This document shows, in pieces, positions 7,240 through 14,759 of a DNA stretch of 64,000 nucleotides (positions are counted from its first letter, which is position 1; every line of letters starts with the position of its first letter). Below the pieces are notes generated by a model. The model saw only the letters and a list, made by a program, of their open reading frames with translations, searched no databases and was not told the DNA's origin. A program made the position numbers and the translations under genes. The stretch comes from an uncultured bacterium (GTDB lineage: Bacteria; Bacillota; Clostridia; Oscillospirales; Oscillospiraceae), in assembly GCA_947073515.1 (NCBI GenBank), contig CAMTMC010000003.1, positions 35,052-99,051 of the forward strand. Reading direction: 5' to 3'.

Positions 7240-7533
7240 AAAAACAAAAAACCCCTAACGGCTCATCTGCCGTTAGAGGACGGGAAAGGCTCTCCCGTGG
7301 TACCACCTCTGTTCGCCGGGCCCTTGCGGGACACGGCCTCATAGGGCGTCTGACAACGCCCGGCCCCTGTAACGGGAGGCCCCGTTCCGCTCTACTCGGT
7401 CCTTAAAAACCTTTCCTCGGACAGCTCAGGAGATGAAATTTCAAGCGCGCAGCCATGCCCCTCGCACCAACCGGGAACTCTCTGAAACAGCTGAAGCCGC
7501 GCCCTACTTTGTCTCCGTCCACGCCTTTGTTAT
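7240..7533 (-). promoter_or_regulatory. T-box leader with phenylalanine specifier, upstream of yerC-iorAB
   Basis: A complete T-box on the minus strand. Stem I has the AGTA/GAA loop-E signature (7508-7505 with 7442-7440), an apical GGTTGGTGCGA segment near 7470 and the conserved TGAGC at its 3' base. The specifier loop reads GAA-AT-TTC-A, giving TTC (7437-7435), or TTT one base earlier; both are Phe codons. The antiterminator has a seven-base TGGTACC bulge (7305-7299) between AGAGG/CCTCT and ACGGGA/TCCCGT helices. The base after TGG is T, matching discriminator A73 of tRNA-Phe. Uncharged tRNA is expected to switch on yerC-iorAB. Confidence 0.88.
7245..7279 (-). terminator. T-box intrinsic terminator
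   Basis: CCTCTAACGGC pairs with GCCGTTAGGGG around AGATGA, then TTTTTTGTTTTT. The 5' arm shares CCTCT with the antiterminator helix, so the two folds exclude each other. Confidence 0.88.
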
Positions 7534-7538
7534 TCCGC

Positions 7539-7566
7539 ATTATACACCCCTCAGCCCATTTGTCAA
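7539..7566 (-). promoter_or_regulatory. Promoter of the T-box operon
   Basis: Perfect TTGACA and TATAAT with a 16-base spacer on the minus strand. Transcription should start near 7532, just before Stem I. Confidence 0.85.
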
Positions 7567-7612
7567 GAGAAAATTTTTTAAAAAACAAAACACCGGCGCA
7601 ACAGCAGGTTGC

Positions 7613-7641
7613 TTGCCAAGCGCCGGAACCGGGGCCATAAT
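7613..7641 (+). promoter_or_regulatory. Promoter of XRE/zinc-ribbon gene
   Basis: TTGCCA, 17 bases, CATAAT, about 80 bases before the start codon. Confidence 0.5.
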
Positions 7642-7719
7642 ACAGGGTAAGGATTCCTTTGGGCCCGCGGACACAGAAGCTTGGAATATCTAAACAACAC
7701 AAACACAGGAGGAATGAAC

Positions 7720-8163
7720 ATGGAAATCCACGAAATTTTGAGGGATTTACGGGAGCAAAACCACCTCACCCAGGAGGAGATGGCCCAGCGGCTCCACCTC
7801 ACCCGGCAGGCCGTCAGCCGCTGGGAGACCGGCGAGACCCAGCCCAACAACGACACCCTGAGACTACTGTCCCAGGAGTTCGGGGTGTCCATCAACACCC
7901 TGCTGGGTTCCCCCCGGCAGCTGGTCTGCCAGTGCTGCGGGATGCCGCTGACGGAAGACGGCCTGATCAGCCGGGAGACGGACGGGAGCCTCAACCAGGA
8001 CTACTGCAAATGGTGCTACGACAGCGGCCAGTTCGCCTACCAAACGAAGGAGGAGCTGCTGGACTATCTAGTGGCCCACATGCCCAACCCCGGCCAGCTG
8101 GCGGAGGGGGAGCGGCGGGCCCAGTTTGACGCCCTCCTCTCCCAGCTGAAGCGCTGGCGGTAA
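7720..8163 (+). CDS. XRE-family regulator with C-terminal zinc-ribbon domain
   Basis: 147 residues. Residues 1-62 form a Cro/CI helix-turn-helix (LTQEEMAQRLHLTRQAVSRW). Residues 70-140 form a putative zinc-ribbon domain with QCCGMPL and CKWCYDSGQFAY (Cys72/73, Cys96, Cys99), the fold often annotated as zinc ribbon 2 in Clostridia. ATG at 7720 lies seven bases after AGGAGG; an ATG two codons earlier is too close to that site. It is monocistronic and divergent from the T-box operon. The signal is unknown; metal or redox sensing is a guess from the cysteines. Confidence 0.85.
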   Translation: MEIHEILRDLREQNHLTQEEMAQRLHLTRQAVSRWETGETQPNNDTLRLLSQEFGVSINTLLGSPRQLVCQCCGMPLTEDGLISRETDGSLNQDYCKWCYDSGQFAYQTKEELLDYLVAHMPNPGQLAEGERRAQFDALLSQLKRWR

Positions 8164-8277
8164 GCCGCTCCAGACAGGACGGCCCAGGCCCCGGGGTTTT
8201 TATTGGGTTTCCCCCGCCTCTGGCCGGGGGAGCCCATAAACGAATTTCCTCCGCCGGCCCCCCCTCAAAATCCCCTC

Positions 8278-8306
8278 TTGACATTTGCTCGGAAATCCGC
8301 TATGAT
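8278..8306 (+). promoter_or_regulatory. Promoter of acyl-CoA synthetase gene
   Basis: TTGACA, 17 bases, TATGAT: near-consensus, about 70 bases upstream of the ATG. Confidence 0.75.
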
Positions 8307-8378
8307 ACTTCAACAGGTTAAAGCCAAAAACCATTAAAGTATCTGGGCCGTCCGGCCCTCAGGAAAGGAACGAGCGCT

Positions 8379-10013
8379 ATGCCTATCACCGATCTGCTGG
8401 AGCGCAACAGCAAACTGTACGGCGACGAGACCGCCCTGGTGGAAATCAACCCGGAGATCCAGGAGGAGCAGCGGGTGACCTGGAAGGAGTACGCCCTGAT
8501 CCAGCCCACCGCCACCGCCCCCTACCGCCGGGAGATCACCTGGTCCGTCTTTGACGAGAAGGCCAACCGGGTGGCCAACATGCTGCTGGGCCGGGGCATC
8601 CGCAAGGGGCAGAAGGTGGCCATCCTGCTGATGAACTGCCTGGAGTGGCTGCCCATCTATTTCGGGATTTTGAAGGCCGGGGCCATCGCCGTGCCGCTGA
8701 ATTTCCGGTACACCTCCGGCGAGATCGACTACTGCCTGCGGCTGGCGGACGCCGACGTGCTGTTTTTCGGGCCGGAGTTCATCGGCCGGGTGGAGGAGAT
8801 CGTGCCCAAGATCTCCCACCAGATGCTCCTGCTGTTTGTGGGGGAGGGCTCCCCCTCCTTCGCTGAGGACTACCTGCGGGCCACCGCCAACTGCTCCAGC
8901 CAGGCCCCCAAGGTGCTGGTGGATGACGAGGACGAGGGGGCCATCTACTACTCCTCCGGCACCACCGGCTTCCCCAAGGCCATTTTGCTCAAGCACGCCG
9001 CCCTCCTCCAGTCCGCCCGGATGGAGGCCATCCACCACGAGACCACCCACGAGGACGTGTTCCTGTGCATCCCGCCCCTGTACCACACCGGGGCGAAAAT
9101 GCACTGGTTTGGCTCCCTGTTCACCGGGAGCAAGGCCGTGCTGCTGAAGGGGAGCTCCCCCCAGGCCATCTTCCAGGCCGCCAGCCAGGAGCGGTGTACC
9201 ATCGTCTGGCTGCTGGTGCCCTGGTGCCAGGACATCCTGGCCGCCCTGGACCGGGGGGACTTGAACCTTGACAGCTACCATTTAGACCAGTGGCGGCTGA
9301 TGCACATCGGCGCCCAGCCGGTGCCCCCCTCCCTCATCAAGCACTGGATGGATTACTTCCCCCGCCACAAGTATGACACCAACTACGGCCTGTCCGAGTC
9401 CACCGGCCCGGGCTGCGTCCACCTGGGGATGGACCACATCCACAAGGTGGGGGCCATCGGCGTGCCCGGCTACGGCTGGAAGGTGAAAATTGTGGACGAG
9501 GGAAATGTCCCCGTCCCCCAGGGCGAGGTGGGGGAGCTGTGCGTGAAGGGCCCCGGCGTCATGGTGTGCTACTACCACAACCAGGAGGCTACCGGCGAGG
9601 TGCTGGAAAACGGCTGGCTCCACACCGGGGACATGGCCCGGCAGGACGGGGAGGGCTTCATCTTCCTGGTGGACCGGAAAAAGGACGTGATCATCTCCGG
9701 CGGCGAGAACCTGTACCCGGTACAGATTGAGGACTTCCTGTCCGCCTACCCCAAGATCCACGACGTGGCGGTCATCGGCCTGCCCGACCAGCGGCTGGGG
9801 GAGATTGCCGCCGCCATCGTCCAGATCAAGGAGGGCATGTCCTGCACTGAGAGCGAGATCAACCAGTTCTGTATGGACCTGCCCCGGTACAAGCGGCCCC
9901 GGAAGATCATCTTCGCTGACGTCCCCCGGAACCCCACCGGCAAGATAGAAAAGCCCAAGCTGCGGGAGAAGTACTGCGGCGTCCGGCTGGTGGAGGCCCA
10001 GAACCAGGGCTGA
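8379..10013 (+). CDS. AMP-binding acyl-CoA synthetase (class I adenylate-forming)
   Basis: 544 residues. Motifs in order: YYSSGTTGFPKA (P-loop, SSGTTGFPK at 192-200), YGLSESTGPG, WLHTGDMARQDG, and the C-terminal catalytic lysine in NPTGKIEKPKL. It should activate a carboxylic acid with ATP and join it to CoA; fatty or aryl acids both fit and the motifs do not decide. Residues 22-50 hold an insert of about 25 residues absent from most relatives, between the N-terminal strand and the FDEKANRVAN helix. The gene stands alone, next to but divergent from the arylacetate genes. GGAAAGGAA precedes the ATG. Confidence 0.88.
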   Translation: MPITDLLERNSKLYGDETALVEINPEIQEEQRVTWKEYALIQPTATAPYRREITWSVFDEKANRVANMLLGRGIRKGQKVAILLMNCLEWLPIYFGILKAGAIAVPLNFRYTSGEIDYCLRLADADVLFFGPEFIGRVEEIVPKISHQMLLLFVGEGSPSFAEDYLRATANCSSQAPKVLVDDEDEGAIYYSSGTTGFPKAILLKHAALLQSARMEAIHHETTHEDVFLCIPPLYHTGAKMHWFGSLFTGSKAVLLKGSSPQAIFQAASQERCTIVWLLVPWCQDILAALDRGDLNLDSYHLDQWRLMHIGAQPVPPSLIKHWMDYFPRHKYDTNYGLSESTGPGCVHLGMDHIHKVGAIGVPGYGWKVKIVDEGNVPVPQGEVGELCVKGPGVMVCYYHNQEATGEVLENGWLHTGDMARQDGEGFIFLVDRKKDVIISGGENLYPVQIEDFLSAYPKIHDVAVIGLPDQRLGEIAAAIVQIKEGMSCTESEINQFCMDLPRYKRPRKIIFADVPRNPTGKIEKPKLREKYCGVRLVEAQNQG

Positions 10014-10031
10014 TTTCCCCGATACGCCCAC

Positions 10032-10069
10032 AAGAAAGCGCCCGCGGCTTCCGCTGCGGGCGCTTTCTT
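10032..10069. terminator. Bidirectional terminator between acyl-CoA synthetase and phage cluster
   Basis: A 17-base inverted repeat (AAGAAAGCGCCCGCGGC, one wobble) around TTCC. It lies between two convergent stop codons and overlaps the last codons of the minus-strand tail gene. Confidence 0.8.
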
Positions 10070-10637
10070 ACATGTACTCCACACAGACCTCCAGCTGTTC
10101 CCAGGTCAGCTCCAGCTCATCCAGGGACTGCCAGGTGGGGAAGAGCTCCTCCAGCTCCCTCCAGGTGAGGTACCAGAAGCGGTACTCAATCCCCAGGTGG
10201 GCGGGGAGGATGTCCTCGATGATCTTCTTCAGCTCCTCGAAGCTGTCCGGCTTCCCGGCCACCCCGGGGAAGGAGACGGCCACCTGCCCCACCCCGGTCT
10301 CCTCCACCACGGCGGGGATGCCGCAGCCGGAGATGGTATCGTTGATGGCGGCCAGGGTGAAGCTGTCCCCGCCGATCCGCAGCAGGGCGGCCAGGGCGGC
10401 GGCCAGCCGCCTGGGCTCAGTGGCCACCGGGCGGCGGACCAGCAGGCGGGCGATGTTCTCCAGCCCCCAGCTCTCCGCTGTCACCAGGGAGGACTCCCGC
10501 TGGATCTCCTCCAGCCAGCCCCCCAGGTGGTCCAGGGCCGCCCCCTGGGCGTCCAGCTCCCCGCCGTTGAAGGGGGCCTCCAGGTTGTAGACCCCCAGGG
10601 GGCGGAGCAGCTCCCTCAAATACAAAGCGTGGTTCAT
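10068..10637 (-). CDS. Phage tail protein I family / XkdU-YmfQ-like baseplate protein
   Basis: 189 residues. MNHALYLRELLRPLGVY and the acidic, tryptophan-rich tail (TWRELEELFPTWQSLDELEL) resemble XkdU/YmfQ (DUF2313), a baseplate-periphery protein that joins baseplate J to tail fibres. It overlaps the baseplate J gene by four bases. It is the last gene of the cluster: no fibre gene or chaperone follows, only a terminator, so receptor binding must be encoded elsewhere or be lost. Confidence 0.75.
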   Translation of the reverse strand: MNHALYLRELLRPLGVYNLEAPFNGGELDAQGAALDHLGGWLEEIQRESSLVTAESWGLENIARLLVRRPVATEPRRLAAALAALLRIGGDSFTLAAINDTISGCGIPAVVEETGVGQVAVSFPGVAGKPDSFEELKKIIEDILPAHLGIEYRFWYLTWRELEELFPTWQSLDELELTWEQLEVCVEYM

Positions 10638-11698
10638 GTCAGCCCCTCCACGTTCAGCTCCCCCAGCCGGGGCAGCTGATCGGGCTCCACCGTCAGGTCG
10701 GCGGCGGGGGCTTTGATCTTATAGTTTACTACCCCGTCACATCCGAAGATCAGGTGGCCCAGCTGGGCCCGGAGGATGTCCCGGCCCAGGAGCCTGCCGT
10801 TGAACCAGTCCCGGATGGCCGCCTCCACCCCGTCCAGCACCTGGCGTTTCTCCCAGCCCTCCTTGGCCTCCACCTGGATGTCCAGATCCACCGTCATCGG
10901 CTCCGGCGCCCGGACCTGGACATCCACGGCGATCTCCCGCCGCTCCTGGAAGTACTCCTCCAGCTCCGCCAGCAGCTCCTCGCCGGGCATCCCGGCCAGG
11001 GTGGCCGGGATGACATCCACCGTCCCGATCCCCCGGGGCCGGGAGATGACCGTGGCCGCCGCCACCTGGTCGAAGGACAGGGCCCCCTGCTGGTAGAAGG
11101 CGGCGTTGGCGCCGTTGGGCAGGCGCTGGAAGGTGTCCAGCACCCGCTGGCGCAGCTCCCCGTCCCCCTCCCCGTCGGCGCCGCCGGCGCAGGGCAGGGG
11201 GTTGGTACAGGCGGCGATCCCCATGGGGGCCACCGCCATAGACACGATGGCGCCGGCGGATACGTTGCCGGCGGCGCCGGGCTCCAGGGCCCGGATGGGC
11301 ACGTCCACCGTCACATCCCCCGCCGGCAGGACGGCGGGCCGGACGGTCTCAAAGCGCACCAGGCCCGCCGTCATGCACACCGTCCCCTGGGGGATATCCC
11401 GGGGGGAGGCGGAGGCCTCCCCGGCGATCAGCCGAACCGTCCCCTCCGCCGCCACCGGCGCCTTGCGCTCCAGACCCCGCAGTTGGGCGTGGCAGTCCAG
11501 ATAGCGCCCCTCGGCGGTCTGGGGGAAAGCCTGCCTCGTCACCCAGTCCGCCTGGACGTACAGGGCGTACACCTGGGCCGCCAGGGCATACATGCGGGCG
11601 GACAGGTCGGCCCCCTCCCGGGGCTCCAGACCGGTCTTCTCCCCAAAATCCGCCAGCATCTGGCGATAAATTTCCTCAATCGTCTTTATGGCCTTCAC
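10634..11698 (-). CDS. Baseplate J-like protein (XkdT-like)
   Basis: 354 residues, the family length. It contains IPQGTVCMTAGLVRFET, PIRALEPGAAGNVSAGAI and LPNGANAAFYQQGALS, all typical of baseplate J wedges in contractile tails. The likely start is the GTG at 11698 (KAIKTIEEIYRQML follows), six bases past the gp25-like stop; an internal ATG 14 codons later is possible. Neighbours are the gp25-like and tail protein I genes, as in PBSX. Confidence 0.88.
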   Translation of the reverse strand: MKAIKTIEEIYRQMLADFGEKTGLEPREGADLSARMYALAAQVYALYVQADWVTRQAFPQTAEGRYLDCHAQLRGLERKAPVAAEGTVRLIAGEASASPRDIPQGTVCMTAGLVRFETVRPAVLPAGDVTVDVPIRALEPGAAGNVSAGAIVSMAVAPMGIAACTNPLPCAGGADGEGDGELRQRVLDTFQRLPNGANAAFYQQGALSFDQVAAATVISRPRGIGTVDVIPATLAGMPGEELLAELEEYFQERREIAVDVQVRAPEPMTVDLDIQVEAKEGWEKRQVLDGVEAAIRDWFNGRLLGRDILRAQLGHLIFGCDGVVNYKIKAPAADLTVEPDQLPRLGELNVEGLT

Positions 11699-11704
11699 TC
11701 CCTC

Positions 11705-12049
11705 TCATACCTTCAGCTGGACGGCCAGCGTCTCCCCCCGCCAATCCAGGAACACGGCGACCTGGGCCCCGTCCCCCTCCGGGGTGAGCTCCACGGAGCG
11801 CACCTTCAGCTCCCGCTCCCCCTGGAGGGCCTCGGCCACGTACTGGGCGGCCAGGGCCTGGCGGGCGGCGGGCTTCTCCCGGCCCAGCTGGTACAGGCGG
11901 CTGCCCATCTCCGGCAGAAAAGGCAGGCCGCCCCGCCGGGCGGTGAGGAGAAAGAGCGCCCGGGCCAGCACCTCCTGGCCTCCGTCTAGGGTGGTTAGCC
12001 CTCCTGCCCCGTCAGGGACATAGTCCCCCTCCATCAGTTTTCGTTCCAT
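11705..12049 (-). CDS. GPW/gp25-like baseplate wedge protein (XkdS-like)
   Basis: 114 residues. LLTARRGGLPFLPEMGSRLYQL matches the conserved core of gp25-like lysozyme-fold wedge proteins, and RSVELTPEGDGAQVAVFLDW forms the C-terminal strand pair. It starts contractile sheath assembly at the baseplate. GAGGAGGGG precedes the ATG. Confidence 0.82.
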   Translation of the reverse strand: MERKLMEGDYVPDGAGGLTTLDGGQEVLARALFLLTARRGGLPFLPEMGSRLYQLGREKPAARQALAAQYVAEALQGERELKVRSVELTPEGDGAQVAVFLDWRGETLAVQLKV

Positions 12050-12062
12050 CGTCCCCTCCTCG

Positions 12063-12500
12063 CTATCCCAGCAGCTCCATCACGATCTGGATGATATACT
12101 CCTTCAGCTCCTGGCCATTGACATAGACAGGGCCGGCCAGCTCCGTCCTGCTCTGGCTCAGGCGGACGGCGCTCCCCTGATAGGCGAGGGCCAGCTCATC
12201 CCGGCCCAGAAGAACGGAGCTCTCCCCACCGGTCAATTTCACTTCCCCCGGATTCAGCTCCACCTCCTTCTGGACCGTGCCCAGGACGCAGGGGGACTCC
12301 CCCTCCGCCCCGGCCTTCAAGACCAGCACCTTCTCCCCTGACCCGGGCCGCCAGCAGTAGCCTCCGGGGCTGTATACCGTCAGCCACCGCCGCTCGCCCC
12401 CCAGGCTCACCCCGGCGGGGTCGCCCCCCAGGGTCACGGTCCCCAGCTCCGCCGGGGCCTCCCGGACGGGGGCCTCCCGCCTGCGCTCTGATGTCCACAT
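12063..12500 (-). CDS. Small baseplate spike-like protein (XkdR / gpV-like position)
   Basis: 145 residues, rich in beta strand. VYSPGGYCWRPGSGEKVLVL looks like the OB-fold region of baseplate assembly protein V, and VYVNGQELKEYIIQIVMELLG closes it. The protein lies between hub and gp25 genes, the place of the central spike. It has no obvious metal-binding tip. The assignment rests on position and fold-like pattern more than on a clear motif. Confidence 0.6.
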   Translation of the reverse strand: MWTSERRREAPVREAPAELGTVTLGGDPAGVSLGGERRWLTVYSPGGYCWRPGSGEKVLVLKAGAEGESPCVLGTVQKEVELNPGEVKLTGGESSVLLGRDELALAYQGSAVRLSQSRTELAGPVYVNGQELKEYIIQIVMELLG

Positions 12501-12511
12501 CGTCCCTCACC

Positions 12512-13462
12512 TCACAGTAAAATATCCGGGGGCGCCAGCTCCAGCCGGCTCCAATAGCCCCTTCGATCCATACCCACGCACACCCGAACCGCCCGGTAGC
12601 GGCCGTTCCAATCCCAGCCGGAGCGCTGGACGCTCACCAGCTCCCCCGGCCAGGCGCAGAAGGGCTGGGCGATGGTCACCTCCAGCCGCTGGCGCTCCGC
12701 CCCCGATTTTTCCAGCTGGAACTGGCCGGAGTAGCGGGTGGCTTTGAAGCTGCTCTTGCTGGGCATGGTGATCACCCGCCGGGCCATACCCCCGGCCTGC
12801 TGGAACTGGCTGTCATCCACCGGCTCCACCCGTCCGCTCCACCGGTTTCGCACCAGCACCTGGGACAGCGCGCCGTACCTCCGGTCCCGCCGGGTGATGG
12901 CGGTGACCGGGGCGTTGTCCCCGATCACCCGCTCCTGGCCGTCGCTCCACGGGGAGAGCACCAGCCGGCCCATCCGGTCGAAGCGGGGGGACACCCCGCC
13001 GTAGTACCGGGCGAAGTCGTACACCACCGACCACTCGCTGCTGCCCGTGGACACCGAGAACTGGGACACCGCCGGCAGCTGGCCCCCCGGCGCCGCCTCC
13101 ACCCCGTAGGGGGTGACGTGATCCCGCAGGATATCCGCCTGGGTGGCGGACAGGTAGTCCTGGCTCAGGGCCTCGTTGTCCAGCAGGCGGGCGGCCATCC
13201 CCCGGCCGGAGAGCTCCAGCATCCGGCCGGCGGAGGTGATGGTCACCTCGCACTCGTCCACCACGCCGGTGAATACCCGCTCCCCCTCCCGCTCCCCCTG
13301 GAACATCACCCAGTCCTCCGGCTTGGTGGGGTTTTCCCCGTCCCAGGGACAGCGCAGCCAGAAGCTGTCGCAGGGCACCCCGGCGGTGTAGTCCATCTGC
13401 CAGCTCTCCGCCGGGGGGAGGGCCCACCGGACGCCAGAGCAGTCCACCACATAGGCGTTCAC
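12512..13462 (-). CDS. Baseplate hub protein (XkdQ / gpD-like)
   Basis: 316 residues. VNAYVVDCSGVRWALPPA begins a hub fold, with internal SVVYDFARYYGGVSPRFDRMG and a C-terminal AQPFCAWPGELVSVQRSGWDW, as in XkdQ-type hubs that cap the tail tube. The GTG at 13462 overlaps the stop of the LysM gene (GTGA), a coupled start; the longer frame upstream is a shadow of that gene. Confidence 0.8.
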   Translation of the reverse strand: MNAYVVDCSGVRWALPPAESWQMDYTAGVPCDSFWLRCPWDGENPTKPEDWVMFQGEREGERVFTGVVDECEVTITSAGRMLELSGRGMAARLLDNEALSQDYLSATQADILRDHVTPYGVEAAPGGQLPAVSQFSVSTGSSEWSVVYDFARYYGGVSPRFDRMGRLVLSPWSDGQERVIGDNAPVTAITRRDRRYGALSQVLVRNRWSGRVEPVDDSQFQQAGGMARRVITMPSKSSFKATRYSGQFQLEKSGAERQRLEVTIAQPFCAWPGELVSVQRSGWDWNGRYRAVRVCVGMDRRGYWSRLELAPPDILL

Positions 13463-14037
13463 CGCACCCGCACCTCCTCCCCCACCCGGATCAGGTTGGG
13501 ATTTTTGATCTGGGGGTTCAGCGCCACCAGCTCGGGCAGGCTCACCCCGTATTTTCTGGCCAGGTCCCACAGGGTATCCCCCTTCACCACCCGGTGGTAG
13601 ACGGCGCCGGAGGAGGCCCCGCCGTCCTCCAGCCCTCCGCCGCCCTGGGCCAGGCCGGTGTCCTGGTTGGCCAGCCCGGACCAGCCGCTGTTGTCCTCCC
13701 AGAAGGTGAAGGAGTAGCGGACATAGTCGGGCCGGGGCTCCTGCTCCAGCCGGAGGCTGACAAAGTAGGCGCTGGACACCTGCCAGAGGGGGTGGATCAG
13801 CAGCCCGGGGCCGCTGTTGTAGAAGACGTTGGCCAGCTGGCCAAACTGCCCGTAGGCCCCCTCCCCCACAAATTCCCCCTCCCCCTCCATCACCCGGTTG
13901 CTCAGCCCCAGATCCTGGAGCTGGTACAGGCCGAAGGGGGTCTTGTGCAGGGCCATTTTCCGCTCATAGTCAATGGAGTACACCCGGGGGTTGTGGGGCC
14001 AGATGTAGTTCTTGTAGCGCATGGGTGACAGCACCAT
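13459..14037 (-). CDS. LysM-domain tail protein (XkdP-like)
   Basis: 192 residues. The N-terminal 125 residues are a tail-terminal fold (RYKNYIWPHNPRVYSIDYER). Residues 147-192 are a LysM domain (HRVVKGDTLWDLARKYGVSL, then NPNLIRVGEEVRV) that binds peptidoglycan. A Gly-rich linker joins them. PBSX XkdP has the same layout and place. AAGGAGGGG precedes the ATG. Confidence 0.88.
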   Translation of the reverse strand: MVLSPMRYKNYIWPHNPRVYSIDYERKMALHKTPFGLYQLQDLGLSNRVMEGEGEFVGEGAYGQFGQLANVFYNSGPGLLIHPLWQVSSAYFVSLRLEQEPRPDYVRYSFTFWEDNSGWSGLANQDTGLAQGGGGLEDGGASSGAVYHRVVKGDTLWDLARKYGVSLPELVALNPQIKNPNLIRVGEEVRVR

Positions 14038-14054
14038 AGACCGTCCCCTCCTTT

Positions 14055-14759
14055 TCAGTATAGATAAAAGCCGCCGTCATACCGGCGGCTGTCCCGGCGG
14101 AAGGCCCGGTCGGCCCGCTCCGCCCAGCGGATCTCCCCGCCGGGGAGAGGGGCGTCCCGCTCCGGGACAGGGCCGCTCCCCCAGGCCCCGAGCTGGCCCG
14201 GTTCCACCTCCGGCCAGCCGGGGACAGAGGGGGCCTCCACCCCGGGCATCGCCGTCCGCCGCCCGCCGCTTCTAGGATTTCCGCTCTCCCCGCTCTGAGG
14301 CCGGGAGGCGGAACCGCCCTCCAGCGGAAGGGCCGCCGCCCGATCCAGCCGCTCCAGCTGAGTCAGCAGGGCGGAGGGCCGCTCCTCCCCGTCCGGCCAG
14401 TCCCGCCAGGGGGCGGCGGTGCGGCCGGGGCGCTGGGGCTCCACCGTCTCAGGCAGGTTGTTGGCCGCCCGACAGTCCTCCTCCCGGGTAGAGACGGAGA
14501 CGTCTGTTCCCAAAACCTCCTCCGCCGCTCTGTAGACGGAACCGTCTGCTTTGAGTTCCGCCCCCTCTCCGGGGAGGGCGGGGGAGGGCATTCCGCCCTC
14601 CCCCCGCGCCGCTTCTCTCCCCGCCCTGGCAGGAAAGCTCTCCTCCAGCTCCAGCTCCAGCCCCGGCCCCAGGCCGGACAGGGCGGCGGACAGCCTCCGG
14701 GCCTCCTCCAGCAGGGCGTCCACGTTATCCTCCGTCAGGGGCTCTAAATAGTCGGTCAC
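14055..14759 (-). CDS. Unrecognised low-complexity protein at tape-measure position
   Basis: 234 residues starting at a GTG that overlaps the stop of the frameshifted chaperone. The N-terminus (TDYLEPLTEDNVDALLEEAR) is a short acidic helix pair. The middle is disordered, rich in Pro, Gly, Glu and Arg. The end is RRDSRRYDGGFYLY. It has no hydrophobic or long coiled-coil stretch of the kind tape-measure proteins carry, yet it sits exactly where XkdO (over 1,300 residues in PBSX) should be. It may be a very short tape measure, a tip protein, or the remnant of a deletion. Function unknown. Confidence 0.6.
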   Translation of the reverse strand: MTDYLEPLTEDNVDALLEEARRLSAALSGLGPGLELELEESFPARAGREAARGEGGMPSPALPGEGAELKADGSVYRAAEEVLGTDVSVSTREEDCRAANNLPETVEPQRPGRTAAPWRDWPDGEERPSALLTQLERLDRAAALPLEGGSASRPQSGESGNPRSGGRRTAMPGVEAPSVPGWPEVEPGQLGAWGSGPVPERDAPLPGGEIRWAERADRAFRRDSRRYDGGFYLY

